This document shows positions 33,978-46,585 of a stretch of 64,000 nt of DNA, piece by piece (the stretch's first letter is position 1; each line of letters begins with the position of its first letter). The notes below the pieces were generated by a model. The model was not told the origin of the DNA. It saw nothing but the letters and a program-made list of their open reading frames with translations, and did not search any database. Source of the stretch: Oidiodendron maius Zn (Eukaryota; Ascomycota; Leotiomycetes; Myxotrichaceae); the NCBI GenBank assembly GCA_000827325.1, contig KN832870.1:4030001-4094000 (forward strand), given 5' to 3'. Made by a program: the position numbers and the translations under genes.

Positions 33978-35736
33978 TCAGTTTTGATCATCCCCAACCA
34001 GGTTCGTCCCGTCCCGCAAACCCTCAACGACGAGCTCGTGGCCTTCAGCCCGGCGGTAGATGTCCTTGACGTCGTCTGTAGTAGTCTCGAAGTGGCTGGT
34101 GGCGTCGTAGCTCTTGGAGATGAAGATGTTGTCATTGATGCCGCTCTCCAGGGGTTCGTAGAGGGGGATAGGTGGTCCCTATGGAAGTTAATTTCTGATA
34201 GAAAGTCACATACGAGGGACGTACCATAAATTTCTCTTCAATCTTTCCGAGGCGTTCAAAGCCAGGAGCAAGCTCAACGTGGTGATTGGCAGAGGTTTCG
34301 GCAATTGTAGAGACGATGGCAATATAGTAGCCCTTAGGGCAGACGTTGTGTGCACTGGAAACAATTGCAATGTAGATATCTATGGCTATCAGCAGGTGAA
34401 ATCTGCATACTCATTACAGACCTACCATTCTTTCGTCCAACTTGAGATTGAGGGATGATGAGCTGTGCAGAATCCGCGTTGTCCGTGCCAGCAAGGGGGT
34501 GGTTCAAGATGCAAATAGCCTTCAGGACATGTCCCACGACCTGGACCTTGCCAGGGAAGTATGATGGGTCACCGAGAATCTTCTTCGCCTTTGTGGAGAA
34601 CTTCATGGGCTCGCCATCTCCTCCCTTGTCGGTCATGGTAGCCTTGATTCCAACTGCCTTGTTGCCATCGTACTCGATCTCATCAACACTGGTGTTGAGC
34701 ATGTAGGTTCCGCCATAGATAGCAGACAAGCGGGCAAATCCTTGGGGCAGCTCTCCGAGACCATACAGCGGATAGATGTAGGGCGACTTTCCATATCGAG
34801 AGACAGAGTTACCATATAGGCGGATGCGTTCGATGGTCTCTGGGGCTCTGCCGGTCTCATTTATGTACGAGTCAGTCAGGTAGAGAGCCATGGCATGACC
34901 AATGAAGTCCCGAGTGGTAGCCTCGAGTCCGAACTTGTCATATACATCCTTCATTGTGCATTGGTTCATGTTGAGGCCTGCCTAGTCAGCAGAGCGGACA
35001 GGATTAGGGAGTGGGGTATTACCTTTGTGAGTAGCAGGATCAGAATCGCTGAAAGTGCCAACCCACTCGATGAAAGACTTCATCCGTCTCTTCTCAAATA
35101 GACCCATCAGTGAAGATCTTAGTGCCTCACCCGCATCAGACGGAACTTTCGCAACAGTGGCCTTTGCACCGGCTCCTTGCTGTACATAGCTTCCCCCCAC
35201 TTGTCTGAACTCAAGGTATCTGGTAACATCGGTGGACACAAGGATGTTGGTCAATTCACCGCTCGACATGAGGAGCTTCGGCACGAGGTCGATGTTCCAG
35301 TCGTTGACCCGCCCATATTTCTTCCATGGTTCCTCTCCCTTATTATAGTTGCCGTACTTCTTGAAGAGCTGGACAGAATCAGATGTACTCTGCTGGCCAG
35401 GACAGGATACTCACAGCTTCAATGTTGACGGAAGCAGCTTCACTGCTTGCTGTTAGCCGTGATCGCCACACACCGATACTTTGGAGCATACCCTCCGTAA
35501 TGGTCATTCCTGTCAATGTGCAAGACCTTCTTGCCTTTCACGCTCAGAACCCTGCATCCATAGTCAGCTCACGAGATCCTGCAGCTCAGCTCCCGCCCTT
35601 GAGCACATACCCAGAGAGAACACATTCCGTCAGACCTGGTTGATGTTAAGCTCTGCCATCTGCCCCTCCATTGCGGGGTTGTGTGCTTACCTGTTCCAAG
35701 GACGACGACATCGTATTCGGGGGCGATTTCATCCAT
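33978..35736 (-). CDS. gdi1: Rab GDP-dissociation inhibitor (GDI)
   Basis: Eight exons splice in phase to 470 residues: 35736-35691, 35634-35610, 35551-35492, 35442-35415, 35368-35023, 34977-34426, 34379-34225 and 34178-33978. The N-terminus, MDEIAPEYDVVVLGTGLTEC, is the dinucleotide-type fold shared by GDI and REP. VLHIDRNDHYGGEAASVN, KLLMSSGELTNILV, RYLEFRQVGGSYV and FSDSDPATHKGLNMNQCTM follow. Later segments are the Rab-binding platform, GGTYMLNTSVDEI, and DIYIAIVSSAHNVCPKGYY, which appears only if exon 7 begins at 34379. GDI extracts prenylated GDP-bound Rab GTPases from membranes and returns them to donor compartments. Five of the eight exons lie in the first 210 codons, a high intron density for this window. 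The acidic C-terminus, NLVGDDQN, is complete. Confidence 0.96.
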
Positions 35737-36179
35737 AATCGAAGGCAGTGAGAGGAGGTATCGGGGGTCAACAGAGTCGCACAGGATCAAGGAAAATCTG
35801 CAATATTCGGTGAGGGAGCTAGACGTGGTGCTTTCACTCCTTGAGGTTGTCAGGATGATTGGCCTCGCTAAAAGGCGGTCACAACAAAACGGGGCAACTT
35901 TCATGCGGCCGAGGATCTTTCAGAAGGATCACGAACGTGTGAACAGGAGTTGAGTCTCTGTAGGGCAGTTGATACCGGTGCTTTTCTGTTTATACATGGC
36001 ATTATAGTACACTCCTCTTACAACTCTTACACTCATCCCCGAGACACAAAATCCATACGGCACGATGGTAGTGTTTCTGTCTCGACCACCAGGAACGTAG
36101 AACAACTTTATAGCTTGGAGACTTTGCCACAATTGTCCCTCAATCCCTATTCATACCTTAAACACACTCTCCTCTCTAT
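35737..36179. promoter_or_regulatory. Upstream region of the GDI gene
   Basis: About 440 bases between the GDI start (35736, minus) and the MrpL4 stop (36180, minus). It should contain the GDI promoter and the MrpL4 3' flank. No gene or distinctive site is visible. Confidence 0.45.
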
Positions 36180-37027
36180 CTATGCATTTGGTTTAGCTTC
36201 CGCGTTCTCAATCGTCTGTTCTGGTTCCGGCTGCGGCTCTTCAACAAAGTTGTTCGGAACATACGCTGGCCCTTCTCCCGAGAGGTTGATATCTTTATCC
36301 TGCTTGGCAAGCTCCTCGGCCTCTCTCCAGGAATAATACCTCTCCGTCAAAGCCTGCTTAATCGCTCTCTGCGTCTCCTTCACCTGTGCGGAGCACCTGT
36401 TAGCATAGCGAACTATCTTCAAGATGATCATAAAATACTCGAAGGAGTCTTTATATGAATTTAAAAAAAGAGTAACCATACCGTCCTCTCCCTCTCTTTA
36501 CTCTCATGGTCTCCATATCCCGCCTCAAGCCTCTCCCTCTCATACGCCTCTGTAGCGATCCTATTCCGCTCCTTGCAGCACACCCACCACAGTGCATGCA
36601 AATCCTCCCAACTCTTCCCCCTTAATTCCTCAACCGACCACGCGCGGCCATGCTCATGGTCCTCTTCAGGGGTATTCATCGGCTTCTCCTTGCTGTGAAA
36701 GAATTCCCACAGTCCATGCTCAGGATCAACCTCGACTTTCGCTCGGCGCGAGGGATCGAGAACGGGCTTGGGCAGAGCGGTTTTGGACACCGAGAGAGGC
36801 TGGCGCGGACCGGTGCGGCGGATGGAGGATACGCCGCGGCTGCGGTTCATATCTCGCGGGTAGAGCGGCGAGGGGGATGTGCTAAAGGGAGAGGATTGTT
36901 CATGCTGCGGTGGAAACGTCGGGACGCGCAGAGAGGGAGCGAGGAAGGTTGGGGGAATGGAGTGTGCTCTGCTGGCGGGGCCAAAGAGCCGCCTCATCGT
37001 GGGCCAGATGGGCGTAGACGTCGACAT
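36180..37027 (-). CDS. mrpl4: Mitochondrial large-subunit ribosomal protein uL29m (MrpL4)
   Basis: Two exons, 37027-36482 and 36383-36180, give 249 residues. The first 50 residues are basic and Ser/Pro-rich, as in a mitochondrial presequence, and a second start at residue 11 (MRRLFGPASRAHSIPP) is equally plausible. The conserved domain runs RSRGVSSIRRTGPR, then KVEVDPEHGLWEFFHSKEK, then HGRAWSVEELRGKSWEDLHALWWVCCKERNRIATEA, the uL29/MRP-L47 signature. After the intron the helix continues ETQRAIKQALTERYYSWREA and ends in an acidic, Pro-rich tail. The protein is part of the mitoribosomal exit-tunnel region. The 98-nt intron starts GTATGG and interrupts the long helix, and the joined reading frame restores it. 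Confidence 0.93.
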
Positions 37028-40000
37028 TAGGGGATGGGGGACAGTCAATGGCCGTCGGGGCGGATTTTGATATTATACTCTGGCGAAATAAGTTCGATAT
37101 CTTCATGGCAAATAATTTCTCTACCGGCTGCCGTAGAGGCATTCCTACGGCGGACGAGCACGTGACTGGGACATACCAGATGTGCAACCATCTCGAGGTT
37201 TCAGGTACAGCAAGCGCCCGCACAGCGCACCGTTGCAAAAAAGCGGGTAACACAAGAAAAAGCAAGCTGCTTCGAAACCGGTACATTTTTGTTGCATGTC
37301 GCACTCGTCGCCCGATGCTTCGCCCTGCTTCACGAGGCTTGACGCCCCATGCAAGGTCGGGTGCTGTCTGCCCAATGGCGCTGCAATCCAACCCTCTCCT
37401 TAGTTGTCGAGATAAGGGGCGAGCAGCGATTTGCAGATCTAAAGTTTCGCTTTACGCGAAACTGCAGCTTTTTGCCTTGCGACATTCGGTCATTCCGTGA
37501 ACGGCACCTCAGTCGAGAGAGTTTGTGATCGATGTGGCAACTTTTTCTGGCAATCCTTCGTGGCGCCGTTATTGAAGGGCTATTCGTGGTAATCAGTCGG
37601 TGGGCTGGTGCTCTTTGTACTACGAATATGCCGTGCGAGGCACCGAGGTTTATTTAGGTGCAATCTATCTGTCATACGAGAGAAGGCCAATTTCTGCACG
37701 ACATTTAAATCCCAGCCAGGTAAAAGGATAAAAGTCTTGACAGACTTTTTCTCATGTCACACCGTCTTCTAACTGGGGCAACCTTCCCTTGGCGGGTGCC
37801 TGCCTTTCTCGTCCCTTCGCAGCAAGCCAAGTCTGTGCAGGTGCAGTCCTTCCAGGCAGTCTGAGTCTGGAACACGCCTCCCTTTCGCCAGTTTCCGGCT
37901 AAAATAGACGATGGGCAGTGCGCTCTCAATCCTAACAGGAAGGCGAGGGATGCTTGACTGCTGCGATGTCGCCCAGAAAGTGCCTCGTACAGTATTGACC
38001 GAACTCACAGAGTTTGCTTGCATGCCTGCATCTGCTCGTGCTCCTGAGGGTGCGGCGTCAGACTCGGAAGATGCGGATGGTGAACAGTCGGAGTCGGGGA
38101 TCTCCGGCAGTTGGGACTTACAGTAGTAGTGGTCTGATATCAGAGGAACAGTAGGTAGAGTAGCACGCACCCTCCACTTGGAGAATTTTCAGGTAATGGG
38201 GATTAATAGAAAACAAGGTTCTCTCCCTTCTTGGGCATAACAGAGTACGAGAGCATACTCAGCATGAAGTGACAGAGCACACTACCCAGTCATGCGAGAG
38301 AAATAAGAAACGACTCACGTAGCCAAGTTGGCCGCCGAGATGCAATGGTAAAGAAGAAAGGAGAGAAAATTTTTGACAGGTGTGCATCTGGCCAGTGAGA
38401 TCTTGAAACCCTTACCTGAAGGTGCATGACGTGAAAATCGGCATGAAGCATTTACTTGTCGAGAAGGTCGAGGGAACAGACGGCCTGAGGTGAAAGTACC
38501 AAATCGAAGAAACCTTGAAGGCATCACTTGAGCCAAAGCACCCTTATTCCCGTCTCCCTGCCGTCCCTTCTCATCATTTCTCACGATAATTCCTTGGCCA
38601 ATGATATCTGGAGCGGATGACATCGCTAAGACTGAGCGCGTTCTGATCGCCCGGCCTACAGTACACGGGCATCCATAAAATGGCATTTTCTGATTGTGCG
38701 CCTCTTTGGGCCCCGGCACCGAAGCCTTCTAAAAGCGTGTGGCCGGAGCAAGTTATACCGCTGTCTCATCTTACCACCACACAGACTCGCACCACGCTCG
38801 GGGAGGAAAGAACTTCCCCTCTTGCCACGAGGAACGGCTGCAGCGGCGGGATGTCACCCAACCCCATTCCTCACTCACATTTATTTTCTCTCACACCGTC
38901 ATTTCCGGGGGGTTATTGTTGCAAATGGTAAATATCCGCGAGGCATTCGCCCACGGACTGGAACATGGAGCATGACTCGCGTTGGAAGAACAAAAGGTCT
39001 CTCCTCGAATTCGGAGGTAAGCCGGCAGGTAAGAGGAGAATAATCTGCTCACTCGGCGTGATGCTGTTCTAGGCAGGTAAGTATGGATTTTGATTATGCC
39101 ATTTTGATTGTGATCATTGCTCGCACTGTCTCGTCCTCTCTCGCACGAAGCGGTTTATGAAACCGGCCGTCATCTTCTCGAAGGATAATAATATGCAATT
39201 CTTCCTCAAGAAGTGGGCCACCCGCTATGTTCCGCGCCCATCCCATGGAAGAAGGCTAAGAAACATTCTCTCCCACTAAAAGAACACCGCCACCACGGGA
39301 ACATTCTAAGAAGTGGGTTTACCAGCTCCCCATCTGGGATCTGAAGTTGCGAGGGGCTTGGTCCGTCCGCCGGGCGAGCTGGGTCTTCTCCCCCTTCCGG
39401 AGCAGGACGCATGTGCTTCCCAGCTCGTTCTGGAACGATGGGGCAGGTTACTTCAATCATCCCTCCCCACCCGCAGAAGGAGAGCAGTAGCCAGGGCCGC
39501 GCAACGCCGCCGCATCGGAGATGGGGCGAATCTAAGACCGCAAGGGTTGTGAGATCCGGTCGTCGCAGCTCAGCACCAAGCACCAAGCACGCAGCAGGCC
39601 CTTCGAGCATTCATTACTCATCGTGCACAAATCTGTGGTTGGGGATCGGCGAGCAAGCTCCGGATTCCCTTGCTTGGATGGCGGATTCCTGCCCCCCCCC
39701 GGCGAATTTCGGTTGGTCGGTTAGGAGCGAGAAGAGCAGTGCAGACGAGATCACAGCAGCTGGTCAGGGATACTGTTTATTTTCGTACGGTGTGGCCGTT
39801 CTATTTCCCTCTCTCGGCCGGTCTGATATTACGCATCACGGCGCTTTCCTTTCCTGTCTGCACATCTCAATCACACAGGCCATCAGAAATAGTTCGAGGC
39901 TGGTTGCCCCCAGAGCCTCGCAGCGCAGCGGGTACGCGACCCTTTCTTCCCGGACGCCTGCACCGCGCAGAAAGCCTGCACACGACCTGTATGAGCCTTG

Positions 40001-42538
40001 CGGCGAAAGCACTAGAAAGCCTGCTAGGGCCGGCGCATTTGGCTGGGCGACAGGCACTATTTCTTGGTTTCGTTCACAGCACGCTTCATCAAACATTATC
40101 TATGAAGGTGGTAGTCATGTGTTGGTAAGTCACGTACCCTCGTATGCACTTGCCCAGACACCGCACGGTTGAATACGAGTACGACAAGTCGTACGCTCTG
40201 CGTCTGATGCTTTCATGCTCCTGCCTCTCACATTATCCTCTCCAATCCAGCCCGAAACATCGCGCCCCGGTTTCGCCGTTCGGCATACTTGCCGATTAGA
40301 CCTGGCCTGAAATTCCTCCGGAGTTCTGCCATTCTGCCATCCCTCCTCCCTATCCTTTCCTCTCTTTCCCGCCACTCTCGGCCAGGGAACACGGCAATTG
40401 CATGTGCTTTGTCAATCTTTGTGAGTGACTTTGGATGTTCCCAGTGGAAGGCGAGAGAGTGACCTGGGAAGAAATTTTTTAAAATTTTTTTTTATAGGTC
40501 TAGAAGGTGACTTTGTGCTCGGCTGCGGCTGCCAGCAACCTCTACTGCATCTTCTGGCAAGGGACGAACGCCATTGCGCGCCATCGTGTTCCATTGCTTC
40601 TTTGGAAGAGAAGCCCTGGTCGTCGTCCTTGGCGACGTGAGTAGGTACGGATCTCCTCTATCTTAGGTCATGGCCCGGACGAACGGCTTCCCTCGGGACT
40701 GCCTAGCTTCCTCTACCAGTGCGTATTACTTCTACAATATCAATTTGCTCGCTGAGCGAATGCATGACACGTCGAAAAGCCAGGCTAGGTGCAAGTGCCG
40801 AGGGCCAGGACTGGGTGCAGAGGTACAGTAGTGCAGCATGATGAGGGCTAGTCGACGACACGAGGGAGTTACGCCTCCACGGAATTAGAGCGCCTCTAGC
40901 TACAAGGAAGGGAGTCGAGGCGGCGTCATCTCGAAACAGAGCAGCGTCATCACACACAACCCGGCCTGCGCGTTATGTGTGATGGCTGCCAGAAGGGACG
41001 TATTACCTTGCGAGGCGGCGGTGGCCAGGACAGGGAAAAGCTGCCCGGGTGCGTGCTCTTCGGTCGGAACCCAGGCCATGCTGCCTCTTGGTCTGGAGGC
41101 AAATGCAATGGCGGCGCCCCTTCGGTCACCTATCACACGTGGTGATGACTGTAGCGTTGCTGGAAGAGGATGGCCAGCAGCGATCGAGAAGTGACAGACA
41201 CCCGCTGCTCGGCCTATCGCGGTGAGTGAGGTGTAGTCGTCCAAGGGCTCCCTCGCTCTCTCTCGGCCGTCCATCCCAATGTACACATCCGATGCTCGAA
41301 GCTAGGGTGCCACGGCGATGCCTCGTTGGGGGGTAGCAGCCGATCATTCGTGCTTGCGCGGAGGCGTTGGCCGTTCTCTTCTGTCCCACGTCAGGTAGGG
41401 TGCGTGTAGCAGTGAGCAATGGAAGTTAGTTGGTAAGATGTAGCGTAGGGTAGTGTAGCGCAGCTGTGTCGTTGGTGGGCGACCGCCGGCGACAGAGCAT
41501 GAGCGTCGAGTAATGCCTGACTACTGCTTGCTGGTACTGGGACTGGGTGCTGGCTACTTGCTGCTGCTCAACCATTCCTCCTTTCCTTTTTACGACGACG
41601 AGTCGACCTCTTCCCTCCTACCAACCACCAAACCCTTTTGGCGAGGGCGAAAAAAAGAGACCGCATCTATTATCACCACCTCCAACGCCGCTTCCCTTCT
41701 CCTCCTCCTCCTTCCCACTCTCCACCAACCCCCCCTCCCTTCCCCTCCTCACCGTGCACCCGTCCCAATTACAGCGCCAAGCCCACTTCTGCGCCAGGCG
41801 TAACCCTTGGCCGATTGAGGGAGTGTTCTAAGCACGAGAGACGCAGAGGCGCACCCCGTCGTGGTTGAGTTTCTCTGGCCGTCTCCTGCTCGCATTTCCC
41901 ACACGCGGACCACTCGAGTGTGCCTGTAGATCAACGGCAAGAAGCAACGAGAGGGTCTCCACCGGACCGCGTTTATTTTTTTCTGGGCCATCTGGTGTCG
42001 CCCCCCAGCCTGCGCGGATAAAAAGACTGCTGAAGGCTCCACTTTATGGTCAGCGGCAGCAACAACAACAGAAACACCTCCTGCCCCCATCGAAGAGCCT
42101 CACGATCACGACTCTAGACTGGCGACGGCGAACCCTGGATACAGACCTGAGTTACGCGCGGCCCACGACCAAACTCCTCCTCCACCTTCCGACACGCATC
42201 TCCACCTCAGCCGGTGTCCTCGATCCCCTCCCCCCATCGCAAACCGGGCAATTGGTTCTCCCCGAGAGCAGTATCGCCATTTCTCTTCCAATTCGCGCGC
42301 CCTCTTTTCACGTTGGCCGCGCCAGGAAACGAGAAGACTACACGTCACTGCTGTTTGCCTAGACAGAGACACACTCGCGCGATAGAGCAGTAGCAGGAGC
42401 ACGGCGGCCGTCCTCTGCCTCGGACCCCGGACCAAGCATCTCTAACGAGTGACGACGTTGACGACGAGCAACTCGGATGATTTCGTCACAGCAAGTTCAC
42501 TGTTCCTCAGACCTGCTACGACCCTCCCCATCCCAATC
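37028..42538. other. 5.5 kb gene-free region upstream of the C2H2 transcription factor gene
   Basis: Between head-to-head starts (mrpl4 minus at 37027, the transcription factor plus at 42539) I find no domain-bearing gene. Long open frames exist by chance in this GC-richer sequence, for example 39411-40172 (253 codons, plus) and 37769-38170 (minus), but they show no recognisable motif and overlap frames on the other strand. There is a single copy of the dispersed TTTTGTTGCA element at 37286-37310 and a nine-base poly-C at 39692-39700. A pyrimidine-rich tract at about 41570-41770 is followed by CA/CAG-rich leader sequence. The last kilobase looks like a long 5' leader with upstream ATGs. Promoter and possible noncoding RNA functions are inference. 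Confidence 0.5.
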
Positions 42539-45500
42539 ATGGACCAGTACCACTCGAACACTATGAGTGCGAGCAATCCTCCATACTCGTCTCTCCCCGT
42601 CATCTCGCCCCAGCAACTCCAGCACCACCACAATCCCAATCTCCCCCAGACGTTGCCTCCCCTCCAGGCGCCTGGCATGCACATCTACGCCAACAGCGCG
42701 CCGCACACGCCGCGGACACCAGCTACGCCCAACACACCCGGCTCCGCAAATACGTTGAACAGCTTCCCCCAGATGGGCGGCCAGAGGGGCTACCAAATGA
42801 TCCCCACGACCACCTACCAGCAGCAACCACCGCAGTATCGCGCAAGCTCCGCCATGATGCCGCAAGCGTCGACGGCCATGTCCCATCCGCAGCCCATTGC
42901 CCCCGCCCCCATGCAGAGTCGCATGCCGCAGACACTGCGACCGATGCCCCCAAACGGCCTCCAGCACATGCAGTCGGTTATGACCTCCTACGGGCAGCCG
43001 AACATGATGTCGCACCCGGGCATGCTCGACAATCTCGAGCCCCCGACGCACGTCGTGGGCTCCCAGGGCCGCCGTGGGATTCTCCCTAGCGCTCCTGGGA
43101 GACCCGCTGTCACCACGACGGGTACGGGATCCACCAAGAACACGATGATCCCCGCCAAGGACGCAGATGGGAAATTCCCGTGCCCTCACTGCACAAAGAC
43201 CTATCTCCACGCCAAACATCTGAAGCGCCATCTGCTTCGTCGTAAGTGTTGTTAGAGCCCTCTCCCAACCCCACTCTAATTCCGTCCAGATACGGGTGAC
43301 CGCCCATATATGTGTGTGCTCTGCCGAGACACCTTCTCGCGCAGCGATATCTTGAAGCGCCACTTCCAGAAGTGCTCGATCCGTCGTGGTAATCCCACGG
43401 GGGCGAGCCATCTGTCGCATGCGCAGGCACACCTGAAGAAGTCCCACCCAGGACCCCACAAGCCGGCCACGATAATGTCGAACGAGAACGACATGATGGC
43501 TGCCAACGGCATGGGCGGCATGACTGATCCAAGCATGCACCCGTTCGGCGTCATCCCGGATGGGAGTATGAACGACACGGGCCCGGGTCTGACTGAGGAG
43601 CAGGTTGACCAACTCTCGCGGTCGAACAGCCTCAAGCGGCTCGGCAATGGTACGGGGAGAGATGGACGGAACATGGCCGTCCCCCAGGGAGGCTTTAACC
43701 CAAGCTACCCTGGAGGAATAGCGAGTACCATGCCATCCGGTATGAATCCTTCACACGCATTCAGTATGCCCAACGGTCAGAATGGTCACTCATATAGCCA
43801 GAACTATGATTTCGCCGGCAACGGCACCACCCCGCAGCCGCAATCCGTAGCGGACCTGCAGAGCCTGTCCAATGGGCGCGTCACCACCATGCCAGTCTGT
43901 TCACCTTCCAGCGCCGGCGAGACGCAAATCTGGTCGCAGGTGTTCCAACCAACCAGTCACGAGGCCTTCATGAACACGTACGCGATCAAGCACGACTCCA
44001 GCCCGACCACTCTTTTTCCTACCGTCTACCCTAGCCACGGCCTCCCAGTTACCTCCGACTTCCCCAATTGGAATTTCCAGAACGACCCTTTAGAACAGAT
44101 CTCCAACCGCCTTATCTACTACTGCTTCCCTCCTAGCACTCCTATTAGCCCCCGCGGCAATGAAACTAAAAGATATCTTTCTGCCGATAACATTAAACAC
44201 TTCCTTGAGCACTTCTCCAGCTTCCAAGGCCACTTCCCTATCATCCACGTGCCCAGTTTCCGTATCGCGGATGCTTACGAAGGTTTGCTACTCGCACTGA
44301 TCTGCATTGGCGCTGTCTATTCCGAACGTATCAAGCCGGGACAAGTCCGCGAGATGATGGAAGTGGCAAAGGCGGCAATAGAGAGGAACTCGGAAGCATA
44401 CGCAATTGTTTTACACGAAAAGAATGGAGGTGGATTTGACGAGCCCATAGCATCGGACAACTCGACACTCGAACAAATCACTGCCATCTACCTAATGCTG
44501 ATCATTTTTATCTGGCACGGCACACCTATCCAACGCGAGAAAGCGAGAAGGGAGTTTCCCTTAGTTGTTGCTCTTGCTAGGAAGGCTCGCCTTACGCAGC
44601 CGATGACGATCCCACCTCTCAGCGCTCTACATCAGCCTAATGTGTCGGTTGAGCATTTCAACGCAGCCAGCTTTGACTGGAGCGCATGGATGGAGCAGGA
44701 GAAGCGCTCCCGGGTTCTCTTTGCCATCTTCCTTCTGGATTCCGTCATGGGGCTGTACTTCAATACCGAGCCACTGCTGGACTCATACGAGATCAAGATC
44801 CCACTGCCGGCTGACGACGCGGCCTGGGATGCCAAATCTTCCATGGAATGTGCAGAGGCTCTCGGCCTGCACGGCCCCGTCGCTGCGCGAGACAGAAACC
44901 CCAATGGTACCCGTCGATCGAAGCAGCCTGAGATGAACAACGCATTGAGGGCTTTGATGCACAACGTTTACGACCTCAGTCCTGGAACTACCAACTTGTA
45001 CTCGAAGTTTATTTTGGTGCACGGCTTACACGTTCAACTATGGTTTGCTCAGAAGAACATAACCAACGAGTTCGCGCAAGCGGTTCCCCAGCCCCTGTCG
45101 TATCCATCCAGCGGGACGAGTACGCCTATGAGCCAAAACGACTGGGTCATACGAAGCGTGGATACCCCAGGCGGCGGCGCGACCAGCAGAAGCACCAGCG
45201 GCCATGGCACGCCAGTTGAAGCTGATGCGCAGCAGCAGCTGGCGCGTGTGCACGCAGCGTTTGATAAGTGGAAGAAAGTATGGGATAGGGACATGGCGGC
45301 CCAGTACCCACCAGCATCCAGCGGTTTCCGCAGGTTCGGGTTCTGCCGCGACGGAGCCCCATTCTACTATCTCGCCAAATATCTAATGCAGAACGCGTAC
45401 GACGTGCGGGCAGCCCCGGACCAGCGCTTCGGCCAGATCATGAGCCTGATCAAGTCGGCCAAGAACCACGTCGTACCGGACAGCGTCAAGCGGGGCGAGG

Positions 45501-45643
45501 ATCTCGGCTCGGTGAGTGACATCGACAAGGACTACGGCGTTTCGAATTTGATATTAGACATGGCTCAACTTTTCAAACCTCTCAAACAAGACGATTCACC
45601 AGTGGTCGGCGTACATACGAACATTGGGGGTAGCATGGCATAG
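42539..45643 (+). CDS. C2H2 zinc-finger transcription factor with Fungal_trans domain
   Basis: Two exons, 42539-43241 and 43290-45643, give 1018 residues. The N-terminal 210 residues are Gln/Pro/Met-rich, a probable activation region. Two adjacent C2H2 fingers follow: FPCPHCTKTYLHAKHLKRHL (about 213-235) and YMCVLCRDTFSRSDILKRHF (about 241-263). The 48-nt intron cuts exactly through the last His of finger 1, and the join supplies the HTGDRPY linker. A fungal-specific transcription factor domain (Fungal_trans type) runs from about 430 to 720: YYCFPPSTP, HFPIIHVPSFRIADAYEGLLLAL, ITAIYLMLIIFIWHGTP and RSRVLFAIFLLDSVMGLYF. The order, two C2H2 fingers then Fungal_trans, is known from proteins such as S. 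pombe Klf1 and many uncharacterised Pezizomycotina factors. Target genes are unknown. A 371-codon open frame on the opposite strand (42497-43612) is a shadow. Confidence 0.93.
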
Positions 45644-46585
45644 ACTGACAGGCGGACAACTTATAGAGGATAACTTGCCTTCGAGGCGGCTGCATGGGTT
45701 GGGGCGTTTGCAATTGCTTTTCACTTAACTTATTCCTTCACACTTTGCACTCTGGCATCGACCGATCGACACATGGTTCGGTTCGATGTCGTTGCATTAT
45801 TCTATTATTGTTAAAAAGTTTCTTTTCTTAGTCACGAGTTTGCATTCTGCGGCGAAGGTTTTACAGATTGACACACACTGGGGGGCTACTCTTTTAGACG
45901 GATGGCTTTGTCTCATGACCTTGTGCTTTGATTGAGTGGTGTTGCATTTAGACGGTTGAGTAACAATGGCACGAGTACAATGATGTTTTACATAGATTCC
46001 ATTGCTGGGCGCTCGTAGCCCTGATAGAATGATGCTGTGTTTGAACATCCCATAAGCGCCTCGATTATAATTTTGACGTTTGTGTATAAAAGAAGAGGCA
46101 GAACTGGGAGACTGAAGCTTCTGCCTTGAAGGCAGTTAGGGCAGAAAGTAGCCACCACCCGAACCCGTAAATATACATGCCTCCAATTTGCATCCCGCGT
46201 CCACTCGGTATGTTATCATAACGTGAATAGAAATATCTGCTCTCCTGTTTAGAGTGCTCTCAAAAATCTTACATAGATGACACTCTCCACGCTTAGCCCT
46301 ATATCTAGGTCACACAGCATGCACGTAATCGGACGAGAAACCCGGGTTTATCGGGCCCCACAAATAATGGCGAAAATGCGTGGGGAGGTACAGCATAAAT
46401 GCGGGATGGTGGGAATGAGGCTCATGATGGCGGCGTGGGGTTGTGATTCTGTCCCGGCAGGAAAGTAAATTGTTTCTCGCTTGTCTGCCGCAACGTCAGT
46501 CTTCCTCTTTGATCAAGACACCAAGCTCTCCAAGCTCTCCAAACTCTCCAATTCCAATACAACGGTTCCAATTGTACATATTATA
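45644..46585. other. Intergenic region between the transcription factor and the 71-aa membrane-protein gene
   Basis: About 940 bases with no supported gene. A 7-bp perfect inverted repeat, CTGCCTTGAAGGCAG, is near 46120-46134. Three imperfect 9-bp tandem units (AAGCTCTCC) lie at 46523-46549 just before the next gene. Confidence 0.45.
46523..46549 (+). repeat. Three tandem 9-bp units (AAGCTCTCC) in a leader
   Basis: Two identical units and a third with one change (AAACTCTCC) end 37 bases before the ATG at 46586. They are probably part of the 5' leader of the small membrane-protein gene. Function unknown. Confidence 0.5.

Noticed and set aside
37769-38170. 133-codon minus-strand and 71-codon plus-strand (MGSALS) open frames
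   Set aside because: They overlap each other, and the N-myristoylation-like MGSALS start is not enough evidence for a gene.
42497-43612. 371-codon open frame on the minus strand
   Set aside because: It is antisense to the transcription factor exons and is Arg/His-rich low complexity. The plus strand carries clear C2H2 fingers.
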